Part shown: in pieces, positions 9,601-16,786 of the stretch | How positions within the stretch are numbered: position 1 is the stretch's first letter | How the letters are laid out: each line of letters opens with the position of its first letter | NCBI RefSeq assembly: GCF_014195095.1 | Contig: NZ_JACIBC010000001.1 | Span: 496,001 to 560,000 of the forward strand | Reading direction: 5' to 3' | Origin: Rhizobium sp. BK602 | Lineage (GTDB): Bacteria; Pseudomonadota; Alphaproteobacteria; Rhizobiales; Rhizobiaceae | DNA length: 64,000 nt | Notes under the pieces: generated by a model | Told to the model about the DNA's origin: nothing | Databases searched by the model: none | Seen by the model: the letters and a program-made list of their open reading frames with translations, nothing else | Position numbers and translations under genes: made by a program

Positions 9601-10447
9601 CGACAAGGCGATCCGGGCGGTCGGCGGCCTGGAGGAGGATGCGTCGGACAATCCGATCGCGGCGCGCATGCGCGGCGAAATCGCGCGGCTGCGGGCGGCC
9701 GGACTGGATGAGGCCGCGGCGGACCGACGCGCCGGCTATCGTATTTTCGGTTCCAAACCCGGTGCTTACGGCGCGGGCTTGCAGGCGCTGATCGATGAGA
9801 AGGGCTGGGAGCGGCGTGCCGATCTGGCCGAAGCCTATCTCGTCTGGGGCAGCTATGCCTATGGCGCCGGCGAGGAAGGCCGGGCAGAACGCGGCGTGTT
9901 CGAGGAGCGGCTGCGGTCGATCCAGGCTGTCGTGCAGAATCAGGACAATCGCGAACACGACCTGCTCGACAGCGACGATTATTATCAATTCGAGGGCGGC
10001 ATGGCGGCGGCGGCGGAACAGCTCGCCGGCGCGCGCCCGTCGATCTATCACAACGACCATTCCCGGCCGGAAAAGCCGGTGATCCGTTCGCTGGAGGAGG
10101 AGATCGGCCGGGTGGTGCGCGGCCGCGTCGTCAATCCGAAATGGATCGCCGGCGTCATGCGCCATGGCTACAAGGGCGCTTTCGAGATCGCCGCCACCGT
10201 CGATTATCTCTTTGCCTTCGCCGCGACCACGGGTGCGGTGCGCGATCATCATTTCGAAGCCGTCTATCAGGCGTTTATCATCGATCAGAACGTGCGCGAC
10301 TTCATGGCGAACAAGAATCCGGCCGCGCTGCGCGAGATGAGCGAGCGCTTGCTCGAAGCCATCGACCGCAGGCTCTGGTCGCCGCGCAGCAATTCCGCGC
10401 GCTTCGATCTGGAGGCTCTGGCAAGGAACAAGGACGCGGTCGCATGA
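6680..10447 (+). CDS. cobN: Cobaltochelatase subunit CobN
   Basis: CobN is the large catalytic subunit of the aerobic, ATP-dependent CobNST cobaltochelatase, which inserts Co(II) into hydrogenobyrinic acid a,c-diamide in the cytoplasm. The 1255-residue length is typical. The family is recognisable from HMGKHGNLEWLPGKALALS, the GYNIDPKESYHSPDLVPPHG block, PTGRNFYSVD, and the C-terminal GAFEIAATVDYLFAFAATT region. The partner AAA subunits CobS and CobT of the chelatase are not in the window. It precedes cobO, and a 21-codon ORF bridges the two genes. Confidence 0.96.
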   Translation: MHLLLAQKGTISDGEEAIDLGQSPGDILFLSAADTELAAIAAAHGEAGYSLRLASLMSLKHPMSVDTYIERTARHAKLIIVRALGGASYFHYALEALHACAARSGASIAVLPGDSKADPGLTPFSNVALEDLNALWSYLIEGGDANSRAFLGYAEAMLSGADKPAPAAPLMKAGIWWPGRGVIGVEEWRGISASLMVAGEGFAPPTVAISFYRALVQSGETKPVEAMIEALVAEGMRPLPVFAYSLKDPVSVGILESVFAELKPDVVVNTTGFAVSAPGADRQATVLEASDAVVLQAIFSASSREAWEASSQGLSARDLGMNVALPEVDGRVLARAVSFKAAARYDERVEANIVASEPAEDRMRYTVRLAGNWARLRRTPSAERRVALVMANYPNRDGRLGNGVGLDTPAGTIEVLKAMAAAGYPVADLPGDGDALMRHLMDGPTNSGHDGKIVRETLSISEYKYFLSSLPIQIQEEIQTRWGEPEADPYARDDMFALPFARFGTVLVGIQPARGYNIDPKESYHSPDLVPPHGYLAFYAFLRQSFGAHAVIHMGKHGNLEWLPGKALALSEACYPEAILGPLPHLYPFIVNDPGEGTQAKRRTSAVIIDHLTPPLTRAESYGPLKDLEALVDEYYEASGGDPRRIRLLRKQILDLVADIGLDQDAGIAKGEGEDEALRKLDAYLCDLKEMQIRDGLHVFGVLPEGRLLTDLTVALARVPRGLGEGGDQSLQRAIARDALTPDADFDPLDCDMAAEWTGQRPEILVNISDDPWRTQGDTVERIERLAAKLVAGDITCPESWPHTRAVVAEIEARLKPSILACGEAEISSLMKGLDGRFVPPGPSGAPTRGRPDVLPTGRNFYSVDSRAVPTPAAYELGRKSAELLIRRYVQDHGEWPVSFGLTAWGTSNMRTGGDDIAQALALIGVKPVWDMTSRRVTGYEIIPPALLGRPRVDVTLRISGFFRDAFPEQIALFDKAIRAVGGLEEDASDNPIAARMRGEIARLRAAGLDEAAADRRAGYRIFGSKPGAYGAGLQALIDEKGWERRADLAEAYLVWGSYAYGAGEEGRAERGVFEERLRSIQAVVQNQDNREHDLLDSDDYYQFEGGMAAAAEQLAGARPSIYHNDHSRPEKPVIRSLEEEIGRVVRGRVVNPKWIAGVMRHGYKGAFEIAATVDYLFAFAATTGAVRDHHFEAVYQAFIIDQNVRDFMANKNPAALREMSERLLEAIDRRLWSPRSNSARFDLEALARNKDAVA

Positions 10448-10509
10448 GCGCAGTCGTCGAATTCGGGCCGGCGGCGCGGAAATCCATCATTTCAGGGAGA
10501 AGACAATGA
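10444..10509 (+). CDS. Possible 21-codon ORF bridging cobN and cobO
   Basis: The ATG overlaps the cobN stop (ATGA), and the final TGA overlaps the cobO start (ATGA), so this ORF begins and ends with translational-coupling overlaps. The encoded peptide is MSAVVEFGPAARKSIISGRRQ without its first residue repeated elsewhere; no family is known to me. It may exist only to carry ribosomes from cobN to cobO, or be a chance ORF. cobO also has its own ribosome-binding site (GGGAGAAG). Confidence 0.25.
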   Translation: MSAVVEFGPAARKSIISGRRQ

Positions 10510-11150
10510 GCGAAGAAACGGTCGAAACGGGGAGCGAGGCGCCAAAGAGCGACGATGCCCGCCACTCCGAAAAGATGGCCAAGAAGAAGGTCGCCCGCGA
10601 CAAGATCATGGCGACGAAGACCGATGAGAAGGGGCTGATCATCGTCCATACCGGCAAGGGCAAGGGCAAGTCGTCTTCGGCCTTCGGCATGATCTTCCGC
10701 CATATCGCCCATAAGAAGCCCTGCGCCGTCGTGCAGTTCATCAAGGGGGCGATGTGGACCGGCGAGCGGGATCTGATCGAGACGCATTTCTCCGATATCT
10801 GCCAGTTCCACACGATGGGCGAGGGTTTTACCTGGGAAACGCAGGATCGCGCCCGCGATGTGGCAGCGGCGACGGCCGCCTGGGAGAAAGCCAAGGAGTT
10901 GATCCGCGACGAGCGCAACTCCATGGTCTTGCTGGACGAGATCAATATCGCCCTGCGCTACGATTATCTCGATATCAACGAGGTTCTGGAATTCCTGAAG
11001 ACCGAGAAGCCCTACATGACCCATGTCGTGCTGACCGGTCGCAACGCCAAGGATGAGCTGATCGAGATCGCCGATCTGGTCACCGAAATGGAGCTGATCA
11101 AGCATCCGTTCCGTTCCGGCATCAAGGGGCAGGCGGGAGTCGAGTTTTAG
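10506..11150 (+). CDS. cobO: Cob(I)yrinic acid a,c-diamide adenosyltransferase CobO
   Basis: CobO transfers the 5'-deoxyadenosyl group of ATP to the reduced corrinoid, forming the Co-C bond. The 214-residue protein has the CobA/CobO P-loop HTGKGKGKSSSAF (48-60), the WETQDRARD region, the Walker B-like VLLDEINIALRYDYL, and VLTGRNA near the end. A charged N-terminal extension of about 40 residues is normal in this family. The start is supported by GGGAGAAG five bases upstream. It lies directly after cobN and ends before the convergent parE gene. Confidence 0.96.
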   Translation: MSEETVETGSEAPKSDDARHSEKMAKKKVARDKIMATKTDEKGLIIVHTGKGKGKSSSAFGMIFRHIAHKKPCAVVQFIKGAMWTGERDLIETHFSDICQFHTMGEGFTWETQDRARDVAAATAAWEKAKELIRDERNSMVLLDEINIALRYDYLDINEVLEFLKTEKPYMTHVVLTGRNAKDELIEIADLVTEMELIKHPFRSGIKGQAGVEF

Positions 11151-11214
11151 TGGGAGGAACGGCCGGCGCTTCGGTCTGCGATGGCTGGAATTAGACCGAA
11201 GTGTTCGCGTTGGG

Positions 11215-11514
11215 TCAGCTATTGAAAAACTTGCCGATGCCCATGCTTTGATGCGGGATGCCGATGATATGAATTTCGTCTGCTGCGATCAGATAGAAAA
11301 TCAGATGTTGGCCTTCGGGAAAGCAGTAGTAGCCTGCGCGAATATCGCTTCGATTCCTGCCCAATTTCGGATTTTCGGCAAGAAATGCGCATCGCTGATC
11401 GAGTCTGCGGAGGTACTCGTTGCGCTTGGCTTTGCCCCGCGTCGATTCCGTATAGCGGCCAATACCAGCGAGATCCTGCTTGGCGCGAAGGGTCAAACGG
11501 TAGCGACGCTTCAT
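11215..11514 (-). CDS. parE: ParE-family toxin
   Basis: The 99-residue product starts MKRRYRLTLRAKQDL and contains the ParE/RelE fold landmarks: an early helix pair (GIGRYTESTRGKAKRNEYL), NPKLGRNRSDIR, the GYYCFPEGQHLIFYLI strand and a late HIIGIPHQSM segment. ParE toxins usually inhibit DNA gyrase. It overlaps the upstream parD stop by four bases. The pair faces cobO and separates it from the TSUP/cobE divergent pair. Confidence 0.9.
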   Translation of the reverse strand: MKRRYRLTLRAKQDLAGIGRYTESTRGKAKRNEYLRRLDQRCAFLAENPKLGRNRSDIRAGYYCFPEGQHLIFYLIAADEIHIIGIPHQSMGIGKFFNS

Positions 11515-11759
11515 TGTCCGTTGTCGAGTTCTCCGATCAGGGAGTCGATAGAGAAGTCATCGACGAATTCGCCTCTTTCCGCTTGGGCTGCTCCCTCCGC
11601 GAGATGCGCGCGCAGTGCGGCCAATCGTTCCATCCGTTCTTCCATACCGCGCAGGGCGTCTCGCACGACCTCACTGGCGGAGCCGTAGCGTCCGCTGGAG
11701 ATCTGCTCGCGGATGAAGCTTTCCCAATGCTCGCCGAGACTGAGGCTGGTCGTTGCCAT
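11511..11759 (-). CDS. parD: ParD-family antitoxin
   Basis: An antitoxin of the ParD/CopG ribbon-helix-helix type: MATTSLSLGEHWESFIREQ followed by SGRYGSASEVVRDALR, then an acidic C-terminal tail that would wrap around ParE. The start chosen here (82 residues) has GAGG five bases upstream. An ATG at 11777 in the same frame would add six residues, but it lies inside the left arm of the operator palindrome and has no ribosome-binding site. The stop overlaps the start of parE. Confidence 0.88.
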   Translation of the reverse strand: MATTSLSLGEHWESFIREQISSGRYGSASEVVRDALRGMEERMERLAALRAHLAEGAAQAERGEFVDDFSIDSLIGELDNGQ

Positions 11760-11769
11760 GGCATCCTCG

Positions 11770-11796
11770 ATATTCATTTAGAATAAATATGAATAT
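11770..11796. promoter_or_regulatory. Inverted repeat, likely ParD operator
   Basis: ATATTCAT (11770-11777) and ATGAATAT (11789-11796) are perfect 8-bp inverted arms separated by eleven AT-rich bases, immediately upstream of parD. Ribbon-helix-helix antitoxins typically bind such sites and repress their own operon. The AT-rich core probably also holds the promoter. Confidence 0.6.
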
Positions 11797-11858
11797 AGTC
11801 TGGGTTGCGGGGAAATAGAAGCGTTGCAGCGGATCTCAGCTTTTTTGGCCGGATGATA

Positions 11859-12644
11859 TCAGATCCCCAGCCACACACGGACGGGATTGCTGGGATCCGC
11901 CAGCAGCTTGACCGCGAAAGCGATGCAGACGATGACCAGCAGCGGCTTGATCAGTCTCGCGCCGATGCGCATGGCGAGGCGCGAACCGATTTGCGCGCCG
12001 AGAAACTGACCGAAGCCCATGATGAGGCCGACTTTCCAGAGGATGGCGCCGGAGACGCTGAAGACGATCAGTCCGCCGAGGTTGGAGCCGAAATTCAGCA
12101 GCTTGGTGTGCGCCGTCGCCTTCAGCAGGCCGAATCCGGCGAGTGTCACGAAGGCCAGCATCAGGAAAGAGCCCGTTCCAGGCCCGAAGGCGCCGTCGTA
12201 GAAGCCGATGAGCGGCACCAGGGTGATGCCGAAGAGGCCGGCGGTCATGCGACGATGCTTTTCAACATCGTTGAGATTGGGCTTGAAGGCGAAATAGAGC
12301 GCAATCGCGATCAGGAGGAAGGGCAGGATGATCCGCAGCACGTCGCCCGGCATGATCGTCGCCAGCGCCGCGCCCAGCATGCCGCCGATCATCGCCATCA
12401 ATGCCATTGGCAGTTGCTCGCGCAGGTGCACATGGCCCTGCCGGGCATAGGCAATGGTGGCGGAGGCCGCGCCGCAGATCGACTGCACCTTGTTGGTGCC
12501 GAGCGTCTGCAGCGGCGGAATGCCGGCCAGCAGCATGGCCGGCACGGTGATCAATCCGCCGCCGCCGGCGATCGAATCGACGAAGCCGGCAAACAGGGCG
12601 GCGAGGAAAAGCAGAAGCAGCAGATGAAGGGTAATGTCGTGCAA
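11859..12644 (-). CDS. TSUP-family membrane permease (TauE/SafE, YfcA-like)
   Basis: About 261 residues with eight hydrophobic segments. The signature FAGFVDSIAGGGGLITVPA near the N-terminus and GFYDGAFGPGTGSFLMLAF in the middle are the two related halves of the TauE/SafE (sulfite/organosulfonate exporter) family. The substrate cannot be predicted. The start is uncertain: the TTG at 12644 gives the usual short N-terminus, whereas an ATG at 12695 would add 17 residues (MQEGASISC...), with a poor ribosome-binding site in either case. It is divergent from cobE; a link to B12 (for example cobalt or sulfur) is only positional. Confidence 0.88.
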   Translation of the reverse strand: MHDITLHLLLLLFLAALFAGFVDSIAGGGGLITVPAMLLAGIPPLQTLGTNKVQSICGAASATIAYARQGHVHLREQLPMALMAMIGGMLGAALATIMPGDVLRIILPFLLIAIALYFAFKPNLNDVEKHRRMTAGLFGITLVPLIGFYDGAFGPGTGSFLMLAFVTLAGFGLLKATAHTKLLNFGSNLGGLIVFSVSGAILWKVGLIMGFGQFLGAQIGSRLAMRIGARLIKPLLVIVCIAFAVKLLADPSNPVRVWLGI

Positions 12645-12799
12645 GGCGGGGGACTCGGGAATTCGAAGGCATGAAATCGAGGCGCCTTCTTGCATCCCTG
12701 AGGTGACAAGACAATTGCCGTCAAGACACACAGGGCGAATTTGACGGGTGAGGGATGGGTGGGTACATGTGTGACCATCGCCGTCGCCAGGGAGTGAAC

Positions 12800-13204
12800 A
12801 TGACGACCTATGCCGATTCCCCCCGCCGCTATGTTCTGGGTCTCGGTTGCGAACGTGGCACCGACTGGAACGATGTGCGCCAGCTCGCCGAAAGGGCGTT
12901 GCAGGAGGCGGGCATCGAGGCTGGTCAGCTTCTGGCGGTCGTTTCGATCGATACGCGGATGAACGAACCGGCAATGCTCGAGGTGGCCACCCATTTCCGC
13001 CTGCCGCTGCGCTGCTTCAACGTCGCCGCACTTGAGCGCGAGACGCCGCGCCTCAAGAACCCGTCGGACCTCGTCTTTGCCCGTGTCGGCTGCCATGGCG
13101 TTGCCGAAGCGGCGGCCTTGGCCGCGGCCGGTCCCGATGCGGCGCTCGTGCTTCCGAAAATCAAATCCAGTTTTGCCACGGCCGCGATCGCCAGGATCGG
13201 CTGA
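12800..13204 (+). CDS. cobE: Cobalamin biosynthesis protein CobE (CbiG C-terminal-like)
   Basis: A 134-residue protein of the CobE/CbiG-C family, which occurs in aerobic B12 gene clusters; its biochemical role is not firmly settled. Recognisable features are the start RYVLGLGCERGTDW, the LLAVVSIDTRMNEPAM block, and GCHGVAEAAALAAAG near the end. The frame is open further upstream, but the ATG at 12800 has GGAG five bases in front and yields the family N-terminus. In many relatives cobE sits beside cobM and the ring-methylation genes; here a nucleoside hydrolase gene follows instead. Confidence 0.9.
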   Translation: MTTYADSPRRYVLGLGCERGTDWNDVRQLAERALQEAGIEAGQLLAVVSIDTRMNEPAMLEVATHFRLPLRCFNVAALERETPRLKNPSDLVFARVGCHGVAEAAALAAAGPDAALVLPKIKSSFATAAIARIG

Positions 13205-13367
13205 GCATCGAATCTCCCCCATCGAACAATCGTCATGTGGGGCATGCGTGGGGCATTTCGCCGGCGATATTTCTCATGTATTCCCATAAATCCAGAGCGG
13301 GATCTTCGGACGTGTGGCGCCGTTGGGGCGAGGTCGCGCTTGGTCAGAATGTTCGTAAGGAAAAATC

Positions 13368-14327
13368 ATGCATAAGGTCATCTACGATACGGACCCGGGC
13401 GTCGACGACGCCATGGCGCTGCTCTTCCTGCATCGTCATCCGGATATCGATCTTCTCGGCATCACCACCGTCTTCGGCAATGCCTCCGTCGACACCACGA
13501 CCCGCAACGCGCTGTTTCTGAAGCGCGAATGGGATATTCCGTGCCCGGTCGCCCGCGGTGCCAGCGTCACTTTCGACCCCACCCGGCAGGAGCGGGCCTG
13601 GCCGACCATGGTGCATGGCGAAAACGGTCTCGGCGACATCGAGGTGCCGGCGACGATCGATCTGCCGACCGATCCGCGTCCGGCCTATCAGTTCATCATC
13701 GACACCGTGCGCGCCCATCCGGGCGAGGTGAGGCTGGTCGCCGTCGGCCGCATGACCAATCTGGCCCTGGCGCTGAAGCACGATCCGGAGATTGCCGGGC
13801 TGGTCAAGGATGTCGTCATCATGGGCGGCAATTTTTATGTGCCGGGCAATGTGACGCCGGTGGCGGAAGCCAACATCCATGGCGATCCGGAAGCTGCCGA
13901 TGCCGTCCTGACGGCACCATGGAAGGTTGTCGTCGTCGGCCTGGACGTGACGTCGGTGACGACGATGAGCCGCTCCTATCTCGCCGATATGGCGAGGGAC
14001 GGCGGTTCGGCGGTTCGGCTGCTGTCGGACCTGTCGCAATCCTATATCGATTTCTACGGGCACATCGTAGACGACGGCATGATGGTGCATGACAGCTGCG
14101 CCAGCGTCTATGTCGTGGCGCCGGAGCTTTTCGATACGATCGAGGGCGCGGTGCGCGTCGTCTGCGGCGGCATTGCCGATGGCCAGACGATCGTCAAGCC
14201 GGACGGCCGGCATTTCCCGCCGAACGAATGGGACAATCTGCCGAGCCAAACGGTGTGCACCGGTATCCGCTCGCAGGCCGTCATCGACCTGATCCGTGAC
14301 GCGATTCTCGGTCAGGCAAAGCGCTGA
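13368..14327 (+). CDS. Inosine/uridine-preferring nucleoside hydrolase
   Basis: Residues 7-17 carry the calcium-binding fingerprint DTDPGVDDAMA of the IUNH family, which cleaves the N-glycosidic bond of ribonucleosides to give the free base and ribose. The NTTVFGN-like ITTVFGNASVDTTT, the VVIMGGNFYVPGNVTPVAEANIHG segment cut into its parts, and the GLDVTSVTTM stretch are all family blocks. At 319 residues it is normal in length. It stands alone between cobE and cobA; a role in nicotinate-riboside or base salvage is possible, but no B12 role is known. Confidence 0.92.
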   Translation: MHKVIYDTDPGVDDAMALLFLHRHPDIDLLGITTVFGNASVDTTTRNALFLKREWDIPCPVARGASVTFDPTRQERAWPTMVHGENGLGDIEVPATIDLPTDPRPAYQFIIDTVRAHPGEVRLVAVGRMTNLALALKHDPEIAGLVKDVVIMGGNFYVPGNVTPVAEANIHGDPEAADAVLTAPWKVVVVGLDVTSVTTMSRSYLADMARDGGSAVRLLSDLSQSYIDFYGHIVDDGMMVHDSCASVYVVAPELFDTIEGAVRVVCGGIADGQTIVKPDGRHFPPNEWDNLPSQTVCTGIRSQAVIDLIRDAILGQAKR

Positions 14328-14330
14328 CAT

Positions 14331-14633
14331 CGACGGGAGAGGGCGGAGATTTCGCTCTCTCCCGATCCGCCCGTCGCGGGTTGGCGTCTGTTTCGTAATG
14401 TTCTCAGATGTTTATGCTGCGAGATTTGATAATTTGAGTCAGGCGCTTGATGTGATGATTCAGCTTTTCCTCGGGCGTTCCGGGTCGCCTTCGGGAAAGT
14501 TTTTAGCGTAGCGCCGCTGCCGCGCGGGCTTGGTCTGGCCTATCATTCGATGATCGGACAAGAGGTGGGCCGCGGCCGGCTCATCCCGTTCTCAAGATTG
14601 CAATTTTAGCCGTCGGGGCATAGGACAGATGGC
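14331..14633. other. Intergenic region before cobA with an inverted repeat
   Basis: The gap of 306 bases after the nucleoside hydrolase begins with GGGAGAG (14335-14341) opposite CTCTCCC (14357-14363), nested in CGACGGG/CCCGTCG (14331-14337 and 14370-14376). The two stems compete for the same G residues and no T-run follows, so it is at best a weak terminator. The remaining 250 bases must hold the promoter of the cobA-D operon. I saw no B12 aptamer blocks, so this operon does not appear to have its own riboswitch. Confidence 0.45.
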
Positions 14634-15482
14634 ATGAACGATACCGCATTTTCCAATCTGCCGGCGCTGGAGCCGGGCTCCGTCTGGCTTGTTGGCGCGG
14701 GCCCCGGCGATCCCGGTTTGCTGACCCTGTTGGCGGCCAAGGGACTGGCCGAAGCGGATATCATCGTGCACGACGCTCTCGTCAACGAAGATTGCCTGAA
14801 GCTCGCCCGCCCCGGCGCGATACTCGAATATGCCGGCAAGCGTGGCGGAAAGCCGTCCGCCAGGCAGCGGGATATTTCGCTACGCCTGGTCGAGTTGGCA
14901 CGGGCGGGAAAGCGCGTGCTGCGGCTCAAGGGCGGCGATCCCTTCGTCTTCGGGCGGGGCGGCGAGGAAGCGCTGATGCTGGTGGAGCACGGCATCCCCT
15001 TCCGCATCGTGCCGGGCATTACCGCCGGTATCGGCGGTCTTGCCTATGCCGGCATTCCGGTCACCCATCGGGACGTCAATCATGCCGTCACCTTCCTGAC
15101 TGGCCATGATTCCTCCGGCCTGGTGCCGGATGCGATCAATTGGGAGGCGATCGGCAGGGGCTCGCCCGTCATCGTCATGTATATGGCGATGAAGCATATC
15201 GCCCAGATCAGCACCAATCTCATCGCCGCCGGCCGTTCCGCCGACGAGCCGGTTGCCTTCGTCTGCAATGCCGCGACTTCGGCGCAGCAGGTGCTGGAAA
15301 CGACGCTCGGCCGCGCCGAGGCGGATGTCGCCGCCTCCGGCCTGGAGCCGCCGGCGATCGTCGTGGTCGGCGATGTCGTGCGGCTGCGTCCCTCGCTCGA
15401 TTGGCTCGGCGCTCTTTCCGGCCGTACGCTCGTGCCCGCAGCGGACATAAGGACCGGCCTCGGCCACAAGGTGCCGGCATGA
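14634..15482 (+). CDS. cobA: Uroporphyrinogen-III C-methyltransferase CobA
   Basis: CobA methylates uroporphyrinogen III twice with S-adenosylmethionine to give precorrin-2, the entry step to B12 (and siroheme). The 282-residue protein has the SUMT signature VGAGPGDPGLLTLLAAKGL (from residue 20) and the second motif KGGDPFVFGRGGEE, with PGITAGIGGLAYAGIPVTHR following. It is the first gene of an operon in which each stop overlaps the next start (cobA-cobB-cobC-cobD). There is no fused uroporphyrinogen synthase or CysG domain. Confidence 0.96.
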   Translation: MNDTAFSNLPALEPGSVWLVGAGPGDPGLLTLLAAKGLAEADIIVHDALVNEDCLKLARPGAILEYAGKRGGKPSARQRDISLRLVELARAGKRVLRLKGGDPFVFGRGGEEALMLVEHGIPFRIVPGITAGIGGLAYAGIPVTHRDVNHAVTFLTGHDSSGLVPDAINWEAIGRGSPVIVMYMAMKHIAQISTNLIAAGRSADEPVAFVCNAATSAQQVLETTLGRAEADVAASGLEPPAIVVVGDVVRLRPSLDWLGALSGRTLVPAADIRTGLGHKVPA

Positions 15483-16786
15483 GCGGCCTATTGATCGCCG
15501 CGCCTGCTTCCGGCTCGGGCAAGACGACGATCACGCTTGGATTGCTGAGGGCGCTGCGAAAGAGGGGCGTTGCGATCGCGCCCGGCAAGGCCGGACCCGA
15601 TTATATCGATCCCGCCTTTCTTGCTGCCGCAAGCGGTTCCGCCTGCCTCAATTTCGATCCCTGGGCCATGCGTCGCGAGCTGATCTCCGCCAATTCGGCG
15701 CTGCATCGCTCCGGCGGCCGCATGCTGATCATCGAAGCCATGATGGGCCTGTTCGACGGTGCGGCCGATGGTTCCGGCACGCCGGCCGATCTTGCCGCCT
15801 TTCTCAGCCTTTCCGTGGTGCTGGTGGTCGATGCCTCACGCATGTCGCAATCGGTTGCCGCCCTGGTCAGCGGCTATGCCAATTTCCGTGCCGATGTCCG
15901 CATTGCCGGCGTGATCCTCAACAAGGTCGGCAGCGACCGGCACGAAGCGATGCTGCGGCAGGCGCTGGAGGCCGTGCGCATCCCCGTCGTCGCCGTCATC
16001 CGTGCAGACAAGGGGCTGACTTTGCCGGAGCGGCATCTCGGCCTGGTGCAGGCCGGCGAACATACGGGTCTGGAAAGCTTTATCGAGCACGCGGCGGAAA
16101 CGCTGTCCGAGGCCTGCGATTTCGGGCTGCTACTGCGCGCCGCGCAACAGAATGTCGTTCGGCCCTCGGTCGCCAATATCGCGCGGCTGATGCCGTTCGG
16201 GCAGCGCATCGCAGTGGCCCGCGACATCGCTTTCGCCTTCTGCTACGAGCACATGCTGCTCGGCTGGCGTCGGCGCGGGGCCGAGATTTCGTTTTTCTCG
16301 CCGCTTGCCGATGAGGCTCCGGCTGACGATGCGGATGCCATCTATCTGCCGGGTGGCTATCCCGAGCTGCATGCGGGCAAGCTCGCGGCGGCGGGGCGTT
16401 TTCACGAGGGAATCAAGGCTGCGGCCGCACGGGGTGCGCGGATCTATGGCGAATGCGGCGGCTATATGGTGCTGGGCGAGGGTCTGGTGGATGCGGGCGG
16501 CGCCCGCCATGGCATGCTTGGTCTGCTTCCCGTCGTCACCAGCTATGAGAAGCGCCAGCGCCATCTCGGCTACCGGCGGGTGATGCCGCTCGCCGGCTCC
16601 TTCTTCACCGGGCCGATGACCGCGCATGAGTTTCATTATTCGACCATCGTCTCGGAAGGGGCGGCGGACCGGCTGTTTTCGGTCACGGATGCGCTCGGAA
16701 CCGATTTGGGTGAGGCTGGTCTGCGGCGCGGCAACGTCGCCGGGTCCTACATGCACCTGATCGATCTTGCCGGTGACGCGGCGTGA
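15479..16786 (+). CDS. cobB: Cobyrinic/hydrogenobyrinic acid a,c-diamide synthase CobB
   Basis: CobB amidates the a and c carboxylates of (hydrogeno)byrinic acid using glutamine and ATP. The 435-residue protein carries the P-loop APASGSGKTT near the N-terminus, MMGLFDG, and a C-terminal class I amidotransferase domain with the catalytic Cys in GECGGYMVLG (about residue 325). The reading frame is open upstream through cobA, but the ATG at 15479 overlaps the cobA stop as ATGA and gives the correct N-terminus. Its own stop overlaps the GTG start of cobC. Confidence 0.95.
   Translation: MSGLLIAAPASGSGKTTITLGLLRALRKRGVAIAPGKAGPDYIDPAFLAAASGSACLNFDPWAMRRELISANSALHRSGGRMLIIEAMMGLFDGAADGSGTPADLAAFLSLSVVLVVDASRMSQSVAALVSGYANFRADVRIAGVILNKVGSDRHEAMLRQALEAVRIPVVAVIRADKGLTLPERHLGLVQAGEHTGLESFIEHAAETLSEACDFGLLLRAAQQNVVRPSVANIARLMPFGQRIAVARDIAFAFCYEHMLLGWRRRGAEISFFSPLADEAPADDADAIYLPGGYPELHAGKLAAAGRFHEGIKAAAARGARIYGECGGYMVLGEGLVDAGGARHGMLGLLPVVTSYEKRQRHLGYRRVMPLAGSFFTGPMTAHEFHYSTIVSEGAADRLFSVTDALGTDLGEAGLRRGNVAGSYMHLIDLAGDAA

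Noticed and set aside
8018..10252. 744-codon minus-strand ORF
   Set aside because: It is the antisense shadow of cobN; high-GC codon usage leaves the opposite frame open. The product is Arg/Asp-rich with no domain.
14377..14633. Second cobalamin riboswitch before cobA
   Set aside because: None of the conserved aptamer blocks is present.
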